Below are positions 1-7,385 of a stretch of 64,000 nucleotides of DNA, one piece after another. This stretch comes from Prevotellaceae bacterium UBA1726 (lineage in GTDB: Bacteria > Bacteroidota > Bacteroidia > Bacteroidales > Bacteroidaceae): contig DCIM01000049.1 of the NCBI GenBank assembly GCA_002316005.1, positions 1-64,000 on the forward strand, written 5' to 3'. The notes under the pieces are model-generated. The model was not told the DNA's origin. It saw only the letters and a list, made by a program, of their open reading frames with translations, and ran no database searches. A program made the position numbers and the translations under genes. Each line of letters opens with the position of its first letter. Position 1 is the first letter of the stretch.

Positions 1-50
1 GGGCCGACCTTTTTTTGTGTCCCAACTCATAGAATTTACTGCCACAGCCC

Positions 51-78
51 CTTAATGTCTAAATGTCTAATGTCTAAG
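51..78. repeat. AATGTCTAA-type repeat, left copy
   Basis: AATGTCTA is repeated in tandem here. The 24 bases at 51-74 are the exact reverse complement of 4875-4898, and related copies lie at 343-366 and 671-690. Together they bracket the primase module. The repeat lies outside genes in every case. Whether it marks element ends or is a generic intergenic repeat cannot be decided from one window. Confidence 0.7.
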
Positions 79-119
79 AAAAGTCTTTACATAAATCGGG
101 AGCTGAGATGAAAAGGGTT

Positions 120-207
120 AAATGACCGTGTCATTCCACTTAAATGAGCACTTCATTCCACTTAAATGACCAACTCATTCCACTTAAATGACAACACCAT
201 TCCAATA
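120..207. repeat. four 22-bp tandem repeats (iteron-like)
   Basis: Four head-to-tail units start at 120, 142, 164 and 186. Each follows the pattern AAATGA-N5-TCATTCCACTT, with the last unit diverged. Each junction forms a small inverted repeat, TCATT-N7-AATGA. There is no unique spacer between units, so this is not a CRISPR array. Two clear units of the same 22-bp period recur at 36633-36676. Iteron-like binding sites for a replication or regulatory protein are one reading; nothing here proves it. Confidence 0.75.
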
Positions 208-385
208 GGAAAAAACTACTGAATTTCCGGTGAAAAAGTGTGGCGAAAACGAGCGTATTTTTGAGGTAAATGTCGAAAAATTCTAATACTATACGTTGTA
301 AGTGGTTGATATTCAGTGAGATATAAATATTCATGGGTTTTGGACATTAGACATTTAGACATTTAGCGCATATGGTAGTGAACTG

Positions 386-526
386 ATGGTTTTTGGGGTG
401 TATGATGAAATTGTGCAGAATGACTTGCACGGTTACCTGAAAAAGTATGCCGACCGCAGTGCAGAATATGACGCTCAGAATGCGATTTGTGACGGTCGTA
501 GAGAGAAAATAACACAGAGAGGATAG
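386..526 (+). pseudogene. possible gene fragment, 46 codons
   Basis: This reading frame has protein-like composition (MVFGVYDEIVQN near the start, KKYADRSAEYDAQ in the middle, a TAG stop at 524-526) and is richer in G+C than the very AT-rich DNA around it. The frame stays open upstream to 359, where it runs straight into the AATGTCTAA-type repeat at 343-366. It could therefore be the 3' end of a gene cut by the repeat, or an intact 46-aa protein. I do not recognise the sequence. The two minus-strand reading frames over 140-592 are hydrophobic AT-rich artefacts by comparison. Confidence 0.35.
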
Positions 527-735
527 AGAATTGATATGATTTATATATATAAATAATAATAGTAGTAAAAATAGTAATATATTAATAATCAATTACTTAT
601 ATAATATTATGTAATAATAATTTACCAATCTAACCGTACTTTTCGTACCCTTCGGGAGGGTGCAATGTCGAAATGTCTAAATGTCTAATTCCTTAATTAG
701 TGTTAACGCTTATTCCCCATTTATTTTATATGTAT

Positions 736-743
736 TAATTTTG
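736..743 (+). promoter_or_regulatory. -7 box for the 766 gene
   Basis: TAATTTTG matches the Bacteroidales -7 consensus TAnnTTTG and lies 22 bp before the start codon at 766. I see no TTTG at the -33 position, so only half of the promoter is supported. Confidence 0.5.
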
Positions 744-765
744 CAGCAGACAAAAAATCAAGCAT

Positions 766-1719
766 ATGAAGAACGATAAATTTACATTAGAACAAACGCG
801 TACTGTATATAATAATTTGCATGGCATCTACAAGGAATTTGTAGGAGAGCATCCGTCGCTTATGACTGCCGAGGAGAAGAGTGCTGCTGCTGTGGCAATG
901 ATCGACAATGCCTTCCTGACATTCAACGGCTCGCAGCAGATGCTGTGGACCTACGACATGCTCAGCAATCCCGACACTGCCGATGGCGGTTGCTATTCTT
1001 TCTCAGGTCAACTGCAAATGTTGCGTTGTCTGGGCAAGGAGGCGTATGCCGAGATGAAGTTCTATGCCGAGGTGAGCAGTGTGTACTACGAGATGTATAT
1101 GGTACACGCGATAAAGATGCCGTGGTTTCTTAAGCATCTTGGTAAAAATCTTGACATAAGGAACGACAAACTTTGTGATTTCCTTTGGGAGAATAACCAT
1201 GAGATGTTCTCGCTTCGTCTGGCCTGCTGCATGGGTAAGGTGTATATGGATAAACAAATTGGAGTGAACGGCATCTACTATGATGAACTTTCAGAAGTAG
1301 TTTTCAGTAATAAAGAAACGAAGGACAGCACGAGCCGTGAGGAGATTGTGAAGAGGCGCAACGAGGTGGTTAATACTATCTACCACATGGACAACCACGA
1401 GCAGATTGGCCGTATGCTTGGACTCCGCAGATGGCAACTGGGCAACTACGATGCCATTCAGGGGTGGTTTCATGAACCATTCAATCCTCGCATTGTGAAG
1501 ATGGCAAAGGAACTGAACCGTTTCATCCGTTCAATTCAATACCTTGAGATCGACATTATACCCGACACTCCACAGGGTTATGTTGACATGCTCCACAACA
1601 AGCTGATGTCGCTTGCCGAGAAGTATGAAGTCACCATCTACAACGAGCAGCTTACCTTTGATTATATATTCGGGCATAACAGCCACATTCTACCAGATAT
1701 GGACGAAGACGAGGAATAA
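766..1719 (+). CDS. uncharacterised protein of primase module (317 aa)
   Basis: A soluble protein of 317 residues with no signal peptide or membrane segment. It is rich in Met, Tyr and aromatic residues, has three Cys in the LACCMGK region and neighbours, a helical middle, and an acidic C-terminus (DMDEDEE). I recognise no domain. The start ATG follows a -7 box at 736-743. Its stop codon TAA shares one base with the ATG of the next gene (1719), so the two are almost surely co-translated. Its position before a VapE-like primase-helicase suggests a mobile-element or replication-accessory role, but that is inference from context only. Confidence 0.8.
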   Translation: MKNDKFTLEQTRTVYNNLHGIYKEFVGEHPSLMTAEEKSAAAVAMIDNAFLTFNGSQQMLWTYDMLSNPDTADGGCYSFSGQLQMLRCLGKEAYAEMKFYAEVSSVYYEMYMVHAIKMPWFLKHLGKNLDIRNDKLCDFLWENNHEMFSLRLACCMGKVYMDKQIGVNGIYYDELSEVVFSNKETKDSTSREEIVKRRNEVVNTIYHMDNHEQIGRMLGLRRWQLGNYDAIQGWFHEPFNPRIVKMAKELNRFIRSIQYLEIDIIPDTPQGYVDMLHNKLMSLAEKYEVTIYNEQLTFDYIFGHNSHILPDMDEDEE

Positions 1720-2207
1720 TGAGAAACCAGAGTAGAGAGCAGATTCTTGCTCAGCAACAAACACATAGCCGCAGGGGAGTGAAGAAGGCAACACTCTTCT
1801 GTGGAGATGATATGGCTCAGCGTGAACAACACAAGCAGCCAATAGCCGACTACAGTCATGAGCATTTCGTCAAGACAGTAGCCATTCTGCCTTTCACACT
1901 TTGTGGTTCGAATGTAGGCATACCGCGTTTCTATGCTGTTATGTATGCTGTGTTTGTGTCGTTGCAGAAGATTTACGGTGAGGGAACTGTCACCCGATGG
2001 TCAGATTATCTTGCCGGTTTTCTATCCGATGAGATGTTTCCTCCGAACAAACGCCGCAAACTGCAGGAGGTATTGTCGAACACATGGGATATTACTCGCA
2101 ACTATATAGAGAATGGTCCTGGAACATCGCGCTTCACACCTGCTTATCAAAGGGAGATAAAGCGATTCCGCGAGCATTTCGTGGAGATGAAAAACCACTG
2201 GATGTAG
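1719..2207 (+). CDS. uncharacterised protein of primase module (162 aa)
   Basis: A basic 162-residue protein, coupled by a one-base overlap to the gene before it. The N-terminal 35 residues are polar and rich in Gln, Arg and Lys (REQILAQQQTHSRRGVKK), followed by a more hydrophobic stretch (TVAILPFTLCG, FYAVMYAVFVSL) and a basic helical C-terminus (PAYQREIKRFREHF). There is no signal peptide. I recognise no family. The basic ends would suit nucleic-acid contact, which is speculation. A 173-bp spacer separates it from the primase-helicase gene, which has its own -7 box. Confidence 0.75.
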   Translation: MRNQSREQILAQQQTHSRRGVKKATLFCGDDMAQREQHKQPIADYSHEHFVKTVAILPFTLCGSNVGIPRFYAVMYAVFVSLQKIYGEGTVTRWSDYLAGFLSDEMFPPNKRRKLQEVLSNTWDITRNYIENGPGTSRFTPAYQREIKRFREHFVEMKNHWM

Positions 2208-2358
2208 AGATTGTTTCTTTAGACAGAATGGCATAATAAGCAGATTTTTTTAGTTGTAAAGTTTTGAAAATCAATGTGTTCGTTATGCCGTTTTGTAGAA
2301 TAAAAATTTTTTTGAAAAAAGTCGTTTTTTAGGCCCCCTTTTGCCCGAAAAGTATTCG

Positions 2359-2366
2359 TACCTTTG
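2359..2366 (+). promoter_or_regulatory. -7 box for vapE-like gene
   Basis: TACCTTTG matches TAnnTTTG exactly. Transcription from it would start only about 8 bases before the ATG at 2381. A TTTG at 2340-2343 lies too close (15 bp) to be a standard -33 element. Confidence 0.55.
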
Positions 2367-2380
2367 CACATGGAAAGGAG

Positions 2381-4819
2381 ATGTCAAAACCCTCCGATCT
2401 ATCGCAGGGAATAGTTCCCCGTGATAACAATCAAAATTTTGTGCCTATGGTACATTACAAACTTAATTACTCTTGTAAGAGGAATACAAGTAATACTCAG
2501 CCTCTTACAAAGGACCTGTTCTATCGAGTGGCAGGTTCTGTGGAAGTAACTCGTATTATTACTCAACTCAAGGGCAAGGAGAAGGGTACTGCTGAGTACG
2601 ACAATCTCAAGGAAGGGCTCCCTATGTACTTCCCTCATGCTGTCTATGTTGATGGCAAGCGTCCTAAGGCCGAGCGCAACAACATCAAGCCAAGCGGTCT
2701 GTGTATGCACGACTTTGACAAGATGCCTGTCGATGTGCGTCAGTTCTTTGAGGAGAAGGTGAAGCCTCTCATCGGAAAGGAACTTGATCTTGTGCTTGCT
2801 CACATCTCGTGTGGTGGTCATGGACTTCGTCTTGTTGACCGTCTGCCAGAAGGAGAGACTCTGGCGCAGCATCAGCGCAAGGTGGCTCTTATGCTCGGAG
2901 TAAAGGAGTCGCAGGACGAGCAGATAAAGGACTATCCTCGTGCTTCGTTCTTCCCAAACATGGACTACATCCTCTTTATTGATGACGACCGCTTCTTCGA
3001 CATCCAGCTGCCAGGTTACGAGGAGGGCAATCTCTTTGGAGAACAGGAGACACAGAGTGAGACACCTCTTGAAACCCCAGAAACCACTCCTGCACCTTAT
3101 TATAATACAGGTGTATGCGTGGAGCCAAAGGTGGAAGGTGCATTCAGTGTTGTTCCAAGTTATCAGGGAGTGCCACTCAATCTTGTTGTTGACCACATCG
3201 TCAAGACCTACTGCACAGGCGGTAAGCTCACTGAGGACGGTCATCAGCGCGACAACCTCTGTTTCCATGCTGCCCTTTGCCTGCGTCCGCTTGTTGACTC
3301 CAACTGGGATGTAATCTATGGTCTTCTTGCCCAGCCACTGAAGGATGTGGGATTCTCGGATGCAGAGATTCGCAAGACCATCACTTCGGCTCTGGCTCGA
3401 CAGTCGGGATATATCAAGACACCAAACCCAGAGGTGACCTATATCCTGAACAAGCTCAAGGCAGAGATGGCCTCGCAACTTGCAGAACCAGTTCTTCCAA
3501 AGGCACCAAAGATGCCTAAGATTATGGAAGATGTAGCACGCCTCTTTCCTGCTTGGCTTCACGACACCGTGATTCTCGCTCAGCTGCCTATATGGGGATT
3601 CATGGCCGACAACGCCATGATTATGTATCGAGGCAACCGCTGGAAGCGCCTTCAGTTCTCTACCCATATCATCGGTGGAGCAGCAGCCGGCAAGAGTTTC
3701 ATCGTTGTGCTTCGTGAACTCCTCATGCAGAAGTTCCTGGCCGAGGATGCCGAGGTGCTTGCCAAGGAGGAAGCCGACCGTCAGAACCGTAAGCGCAAAG
3801 AGAAGCAGCAAGGTGAGGATGTCATCTATCGTTCCTATAAGAAGCATTTCATGGAGGCAAACATCACTCGTCCACAGGCCTATGCCCGTCTGAACGCAGC
3901 CGATGGTCACATGATGATGCTCTTCACCGAAGAGGTAGGCGAGTTTGATGCGTCCATGCGTTCGCAGAGTGATGGATTCAAGCATGTACTGCTCAAGTCG
4001 TTCGACTATGGTGAAGTGACAAAATCAACCATGTCCGACGATTCTCCAAACATCTCGTGTCAGGTGTCGCTCAACTCGCTCACAGCAGGTACACCAGTAT
4101 CTACAGCCTCGCATCTGGGTAACAACTCCGATGGTCTGCTGAGCCGAAACATTGTTGTACTGATGCCAAACCGTATGGGTGTCAAGGGCGACTGGGATGA
4201 CGATGTGCGTGAGCCATCGGCAAAGCTCAAGGCTACTATCGATAAGACTGTTGAACAACTTGGAACCATCGGCAATGGCGATTATGTGAAGATGAAGTTT
4301 CCTGTCTTCCTGAACGCCTTCAAGGAGTGGTTTGATGGCGAAGGAGGAGTGAACGACCAGTATCAGGACAACGGCGACAGCGATTGGCTTGTACTTGCTC
4401 GTCGTGCTGCTGAAATCGGTTATCGCGCTATGGTACTTTTCTGGCTTCTCAATGGTTGTCCAAAGGGCATCAACAACACCAAGGGCAATCACTCGAAGAA
4501 GATTCAAGAGATTATCGAAGCCGGACTCTGGGTGGCTGAATATGTGCGTACAACTCAGTATAGTGTTGTCAAGTCGAATGCAGTGAAGCCTGTTGCCTGC
4601 GACATTCAGGTGCGTACAGGAAAGAATAAGCGTGTGCTTAGTGCTCTGCCTGACGAATTCACCACTCTCGACTACATCAACATGAAGCAGAGTCAGGGCG
4701 ACTGTGTGTCCACAGCCTCAATCTACAAGACTTTCGAGCGACTTGTTGCTGACGGTTCAATAGAAAAGATGGGCAAAGACCGCTGGAAGAAAGTCAAGCA
4801 AGCTGTGGCGACGGCTTAA
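2381..4819 (+). CDS. VapE-like primase-helicase (BT4734 + DUF3987 type)
   Basis: The 812-residue protein has the layout of Bacteroidales BT4734/BF3469-type proteins. An N-terminal primase-like region (about residues 60-200, with HDFDKMP and SCGGHGLRLV) is followed by a P-loop NTPase half resembling DUF3987/VapE. The Walker A motif GGAAAGKS is residues 432-439, and FTEEVGEFD is a plausible Walker B. Such proteins act in DNA replication of phages, satellites and other mobile elements. ATG 2381 is used because it follows the -7 box at 2359; an in-frame ATG at residue 23 (2447) is the alternative. No integrase, capsid or mobilisation gene accompanies it here, so the element is either cut by the window edge or degenerate. 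The family is well supported; the exact function is inferred. Confidence 0.85.
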   Translation: MSKPSDLSQGIVPRDNNQNFVPMVHYKLNYSCKRNTSNTQPLTKDLFYRVAGSVEVTRIITQLKGKEKGTAEYDNLKEGLPMYFPHAVYVDGKRPKAERNNIKPSGLCMHDFDKMPVDVRQFFEEKVKPLIGKELDLVLAHISCGGHGLRLVDRLPEGETLAQHQRKVALMLGVKESQDEQIKDYPRASFFPNMDYILFIDDDRFFDIQLPGYEEGNLFGEQETQSETPLETPETTPAPYYNTGVCVEPKVEGAFSVVPSYQGVPLNLVVDHIVKTYCTGGKLTEDGHQRDNLCFHAALCLRPLVDSNWDVIYGLLAQPLKDVGFSDAEIRKTITSALARQSGYIKTPNPEVTYILNKLKAEMASQLAEPVLPKAPKMPKIMEDVARLFPAWLHDTVILAQLPIWGFMADNAMIMYRGNRWKRLQFSTHIIGGAAAGKSFIVVLRELLMQKFLAEDAEVLAKEEADRQNRKRKEKQQGEDVIYRSYKKHFMEANITRPQAYARLNAADGHMMMLFTEEVGEFDASMRSQSDGFKHVLLKSFDYGEVTKSTMSDDSPNISCQVSLNSLTAGTPVSTASHLGNNSDGLLSRNIVVLMPNRMGVKGDWDDDVREPSAKLKATIDKTVEQLGTIGNGDYVKMKFPVFLNAFKEWFDGEGGVNDQYQDNGDSDWLVLARRAAEIGYRAMVLFWLLNGCPKGINNTKGNHSKKIQEIIEAGLWVAEYVRTTQYSVVKSNAVKPVACDIQVRTGKNKRVLSALPDEFTTLDYINMKQSQGDCVSTASIYKTFERLVADGSIEKMGKDRWKKVKQAVATA

Positions 4820-4874
4820 CCTTAGCATAAAATAGGCGGTCATGTGTCAGTCGTTTACACTTTTTAAGGAATTC

Positions 4875-4898
4875 GACATTAGACATTTAGACATTAAG
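4875..4898. repeat. AATGTCTAA-type repeat, right inverted copy
   Basis: These 24 bases are the perfect reverse complement of 51-74. They lie 56 bp past the end of the primase-helicase gene and so close off the module on the right. Confidence 0.7.
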
Positions 4899-4940
4899 CC
4901 CCTCCTGAATGCACACAAGGCTTTTTAAAACTCATAAAAC

Positions 4941-4984
4941 AATCAAAGTATAGTCAACTGGTTCTCCAGCACTATACTTTGATT
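4941..4984. terminator. long hairpin between convergent genes
   Basis: A perfect 14-bp stem (AATCAAAGTATAGT at 4941-4954 paired with 4971-4984) encloses a second short stem CTGG/CCAG. It lies between the convergent primase-helicase (+) and hexosaminidase (-) genes, so a bidirectional terminator is likely. A clean T-run is missing, so it could instead be an element-end structure. Confidence 0.5.
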
Positions 4985-5107
4985 ACTATTTATTTCCAAC
5001 AATGTTATGTATTATATATTGCTCCTAAGCTTATTTCACTACTACTTGCCTTTGGCGAGTTCCTGCTCATAAGGCATAGCAATCAAATATGATTTGTTGC
5101 TCTGCTC

Positions 5108-6703
5108 TTATTTCACCTGAACTTCATCGACAAATATCCAGCCTTGCTTCTCGCCGGGGAGGGCCTTGAGGCGGAGATAACGAGCCTTGCACTTGCCATT
5201 CCATGTGTAAGCCCTGCCTCCGTCCTTGCCTGAATAGTCGGCAGCACCAGTGAGGGTGTGGAGTGGGGTGAAAGCAGTACCGTCCTTGCTCACCTCGATG
5301 ATGAACGAGTCAGGGAAATAAATCTGAGGACCGACAATCTGGAGGAAGTCGGCCGAGATGCTCTTCACCTTCTGGCATGTGCCAAGGTCGATGGTGATGT
5401 CCATTCCATCCTTGCCGATGAATCCCAGCCATCCCTCACCGAAGTCGTAGCTACCAGCCTTACCATCGAACAATGTCCAGTCGCCATCACCCTTATACGA
5501 AGGGTTATATCTGTGGTTGTAGGTGACATCAGCAATCGCCTTTCCATCGCCCTGAAACTCCTGTGGCAGAGCATGGTCGCCCTTGGCATTGGCAAGGTCG
5601 AGGGCATTGATACCATTGGCACGAAGCCACTTCACAGCATCGAGAGCCTTCTGATGGAACGCCTCAGCATCGCGAGGAGCATCAAGACCGTTCTTACCCA
5701 GTTCGGCAATAGCCACGGCACGAGGCCAAATCATATACTCCGCACGCTCGTGGTTCTCCACATATTCGGTCCATAGATTACCCTGAACACCCAGCAGATG
5801 AGCCTTCTCCTCGTCAGTCTGGAATGGATTAGGCAAGGTGTAAACCTTATCGACAGAGAGATGACCGCCCTGCGACTTCAGGTCAGTGGCAATGTCCTCC
5901 TGAGCCTTGTCGAGATAGCACCATTTGCCAGGCGAGAGAATCACATCGTGACCCAGTTGGGCAGCCTTGCGAGCAGTCTCTATGCCACGCCACACCATGA
6001 TAATCATATCGCTGTCGGTAGGGTCGTCGGTCAGGGCCTCGTCCCACACAATCATCTTCTTGCCAAGCGAGCGTACAATCTCGCGGACACGACGCATTCC
6101 CTCAGGCTGGATATTATTCTGAGTGGCAGCCTCATCGCCACCCACATGCATATACTGAGTAGGGAACACCTGAGCCACTTCGGTCAGCACATCGCGCATC
6201 AAAGCGTAGGTCTCGTCCTTCTGCATGTCGAGTTCGGCATGGTTGAAACCCACCTCTGGGTAGGCCGCGACAGTCTCCTCGCTATGACCAGGGAACTCAA
6301 TCTCGGGCACCACTTCAACGCCTCTCTCAGCAGCATAAGCCACGAGGGCACGCAACTCCTCCTGAGTGTAGTAACCACCAAAGCCATGGTCTTTGTCAGA
6401 GTAGGCACGACCGTTCTCCCACCATTCCTCCCACTGGGCATGAGTACGCCAAGCACCCACATCCGTGAGGCGAGGACGCGACTTTATCTCTATGCGCCAG
6501 CCGGCAGCATCGGTAAGATGGAGATGGAGTTTGTTCAATCCGAAATGCGACATTGCGTCCACCTCTTTATATATATACTCCATAGGCATATAGTGACGGC
6601 TCACATCGAGCATCAGTCCACGCCATTCGAGAGGCTTCTGTGCAAAGGCATTACTGCAACCCAACACGGTCGCAAAGACGAGTAGTAACAGGTTCTTTTT
6701 CAT
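5108..6703 (-). CDS. secreted beta-N-acetylhexosaminidase, GH20
   Basis: This exported glycosidase removes terminal GlcNAc or GalNAc residues from glycans. The 531-residue protein starts with a signal sequence (MKKNLLLLVFATVLG) whose VLGC could also act as a weak lipobox. The GH20 barrel includes HLHLTDAAGWR near residue 60, PEIEFPGHSE, and the catalytic pair in HVGGDEA (Asp190-Glu191). The C-terminal 130 residues look like an F5/8 type C (discoidin) carbohydrate-binding domain (DLGTCQKVKSISADF, FVDEVQVK). The usual N-terminal GH20b domain is absent, so the protein is a short form. A coding-like stretch continues in frame for 21 codons after the stop. The leader carries a dispersed repeat. 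Confidence 0.92.
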   Translation of the reverse strand: MKKNLLLLVFATVLGCSNAFAQKPLEWRGLMLDVSRHYMPMEYIYKEVDAMSHFGLNKLHLHLTDAAGWRIEIKSRPRLTDVGAWRTHAQWEEWWENGRAYSDKDHGFGGYYTQEELRALVAYAAERGVEVVPEIEFPGHSEETVAAYPEVGFNHAELDMQKDETYALMRDVLTEVAQVFPTQYMHVGGDEAATQNNIQPEGMRRVREIVRSLGKKMIVWDEALTDDPTDSDMIIMVWRGIETARKAAQLGHDVILSPGKWCYLDKAQEDIATDLKSQGGHLSVDKVYTLPNPFQTDEEKAHLLGVQGNLWTEYVENHERAEYMIWPRAVAIAELGKNGLDAPRDAEAFHQKALDAVKWLRANGINALDLANAKGDHALPQEFQGDGKAIADVTYNHRYNPSYKGDGDWTLFDGKAGSYDFGEGWLGFIGKDGMDITIDLGTCQKVKSISADFLQIVGPQIYFPDSFIIEVSKDGTAFTPLHTLTGAADYSGKDGGRAYTWNGKCKARYLRLKALPGEKQGWIFVDEVQVK

Positions 6704-6720
6704 AACTGTTTAGTTTTTGT

Positions 6721-6750
6721 TTTTATCAACGAATTTCACGAATTTCACGA
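6721..6750 (-). repeat. AATTCGTG leader repeat before GH20 gene
   Basis: In gene orientation it reads ATTCGTGAA-ATTCGTGAA-ATTCGTTGAT-AAAA, ending 17 bp before the start codon at 6703. Matching copies lie before the genes starting at 7161, 59780, 61501 and 63633. Confidence 0.65.
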
Positions 6751-6790
6751 ATAATAATTAATGAATAATTAATGGGCAATTAATGGTAAT

Positions 6791-6832
6791 TCGCTCGGCT
6801 ACGCCGCTTTCATAGCGCAGCGGAGAAAGAAT
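6791..6832. repeat. CGCTCGGCTATGCCG repeat, copy 1
   Basis: Core TCGCTCGGCTACGCCGCTTT followed by CATAGCGCAGCGGAGAAAGAAT. It is nearly identical to 60041-60082 and 61204-61244, inverted relative to 7251-7282, and shortened at 61361-61390. All copies are intergenic; CGGC/GCCG can form a small stem. Confidence 0.7.
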
Positions 6833-6876
6833 GTTCAAAAATAAATTCTGTAAATTCTTGTTTGAATAAAAGACTA

Positions 6877-7161
6877 TTATTTCTCTGGGGCGAAGATTTG
6901 GTCGAGTTCGGATTGAGTGAACGGACATGGTTCCTGGCGCATTTTAGCCAACTGAAACTGATGACAAGCATTCACCACCGACTGCTCCTCAAAACACTTG
7001 AACAGCAAATCCTTCAACTCGTCCATCCGTTCGGCATCACTATCCGTGAACTTCCCGCACGCCTTGTAGCTCACGCCTTTTTCAGGCATCACCGAATGGT
7101 AGTAGAAGCTCCATACGAGGAACTTCATACACACCTCCGGCGTCATTATTATGTTCTGCAT
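6877..7161 (-). CDS. small uncharacterised protein (94 aa)
   Basis: A 94-residue acidic soluble protein with balanced composition (AERMDELKDLLFKCFEE, SELDQIFAPEK), four Cys and no export signal. The overlapping plus-strand frame (6862-7233) is loaded with His, Leu and Arg, as expected of an antisense shadow, so the minus strand is preferred. I recognise no family. The gene is enclosed by inverted copies of the CGCTCGGCTATGCCG repeat (6791-6832 and 7251-7282) and is preceded by an AATTCGTG leader repeat. Confidence 0.65.
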   Translation of the reverse strand: MQNIIMTPEVCMKFLVWSFYYHSVMPEKGVSYKACGKFTDSDAERMDELKDLLFKCFEEQSVVNACHQFQLAKMRQEPCPFTQSELDQIFAPEK

Positions 7162-7171
7162 TTATTTGAGT

Positions 7172-7206
7172 TTTTTTATAATCAACGAATTACACGAATT
7201 ACACTA
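7172..7206 (-). repeat. AATTCGTG leader repeat before 94-aa gene
   Basis: Three tandem AATTnGTGT-like units followed by TTGATTATAAAAA in gene sense, ending 10 bp before the start codon at 7161. Same family as 6721-6750. Confidence 0.6.
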
Positions 7207-7250
7207 ATTTTTTTTTCTCACATGGTAAGATAATTCGTAAAATTCGCGTA

Positions 7251-7282
7251 ATTCTTTCTTAGGAAAGCGGCATAGCCGAGCG
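7251..7282. repeat. CGCTCGGCTATGCCG repeat, inverted copy
   Basis: Reverse orientation of the core, in the short variant that ends in CTTAGAAAGAAT, as also seen at 61361-61390. Confidence 0.65.
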
Positions 7283-7307
7283 CGTGGTTAAAAAAAATAT
7301 TATACTG

Positions 7308-7383
7308 CTCCCCTCTCTTTTAGGAGAGGGGTTGGGGGTGAGGCTTCTACTCCCTCTCTTTTAGGAGAGGGGCTGGGGGTGAG
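7308..7383. repeat. tandem pair of CCCTCTC..GAGAGGGG..GTGAGGCTT repeats
   Basis: Two copies of about 36 bp stand back to back directly after the stop codon of the transporter gene. Each contains the hairpin CCCTCTC-TTTTAG-GAGAGGG and then GGGGGTGAGGCTT. Related copies lie at 28126-28157, 55668-55708 and 60111-60163. Such elements are common after genes in this phylum and may act as terminators. Confidence 0.65.
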
Positions 7384-7385
7384 GC

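Noticed and set aside
120..207. CRISPR array
   Set aside because: The 22-bp units abut with no unique spacers and there are no cas genes.
140..592. two minus-strand frames of 64 and 81 codons
   Set aside because: Hydrophobic Leu/Ile/Asn-rich products of AT-rich, repeat-filled DNA; no promoter or family resemblance.
2399..3985. 528-codon open frame on the minus strand
   Set aside because: It lies wholly antisense to the primase-helicase, whose motifs are intact; the product is rich in His, Leu, Cys and Arg with no domain.
5798..6685. 295-codon plus-strand frame
   Set aside because: Antisense to the GH20 gene with its catalytic motif.
6862..7233. 123-codon plus-strand frame opposite the 94-aa gene
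   Set aside because: His/Leu/Arg-rich composition and no promoter; the minus-strand frame has ordinary protein composition.
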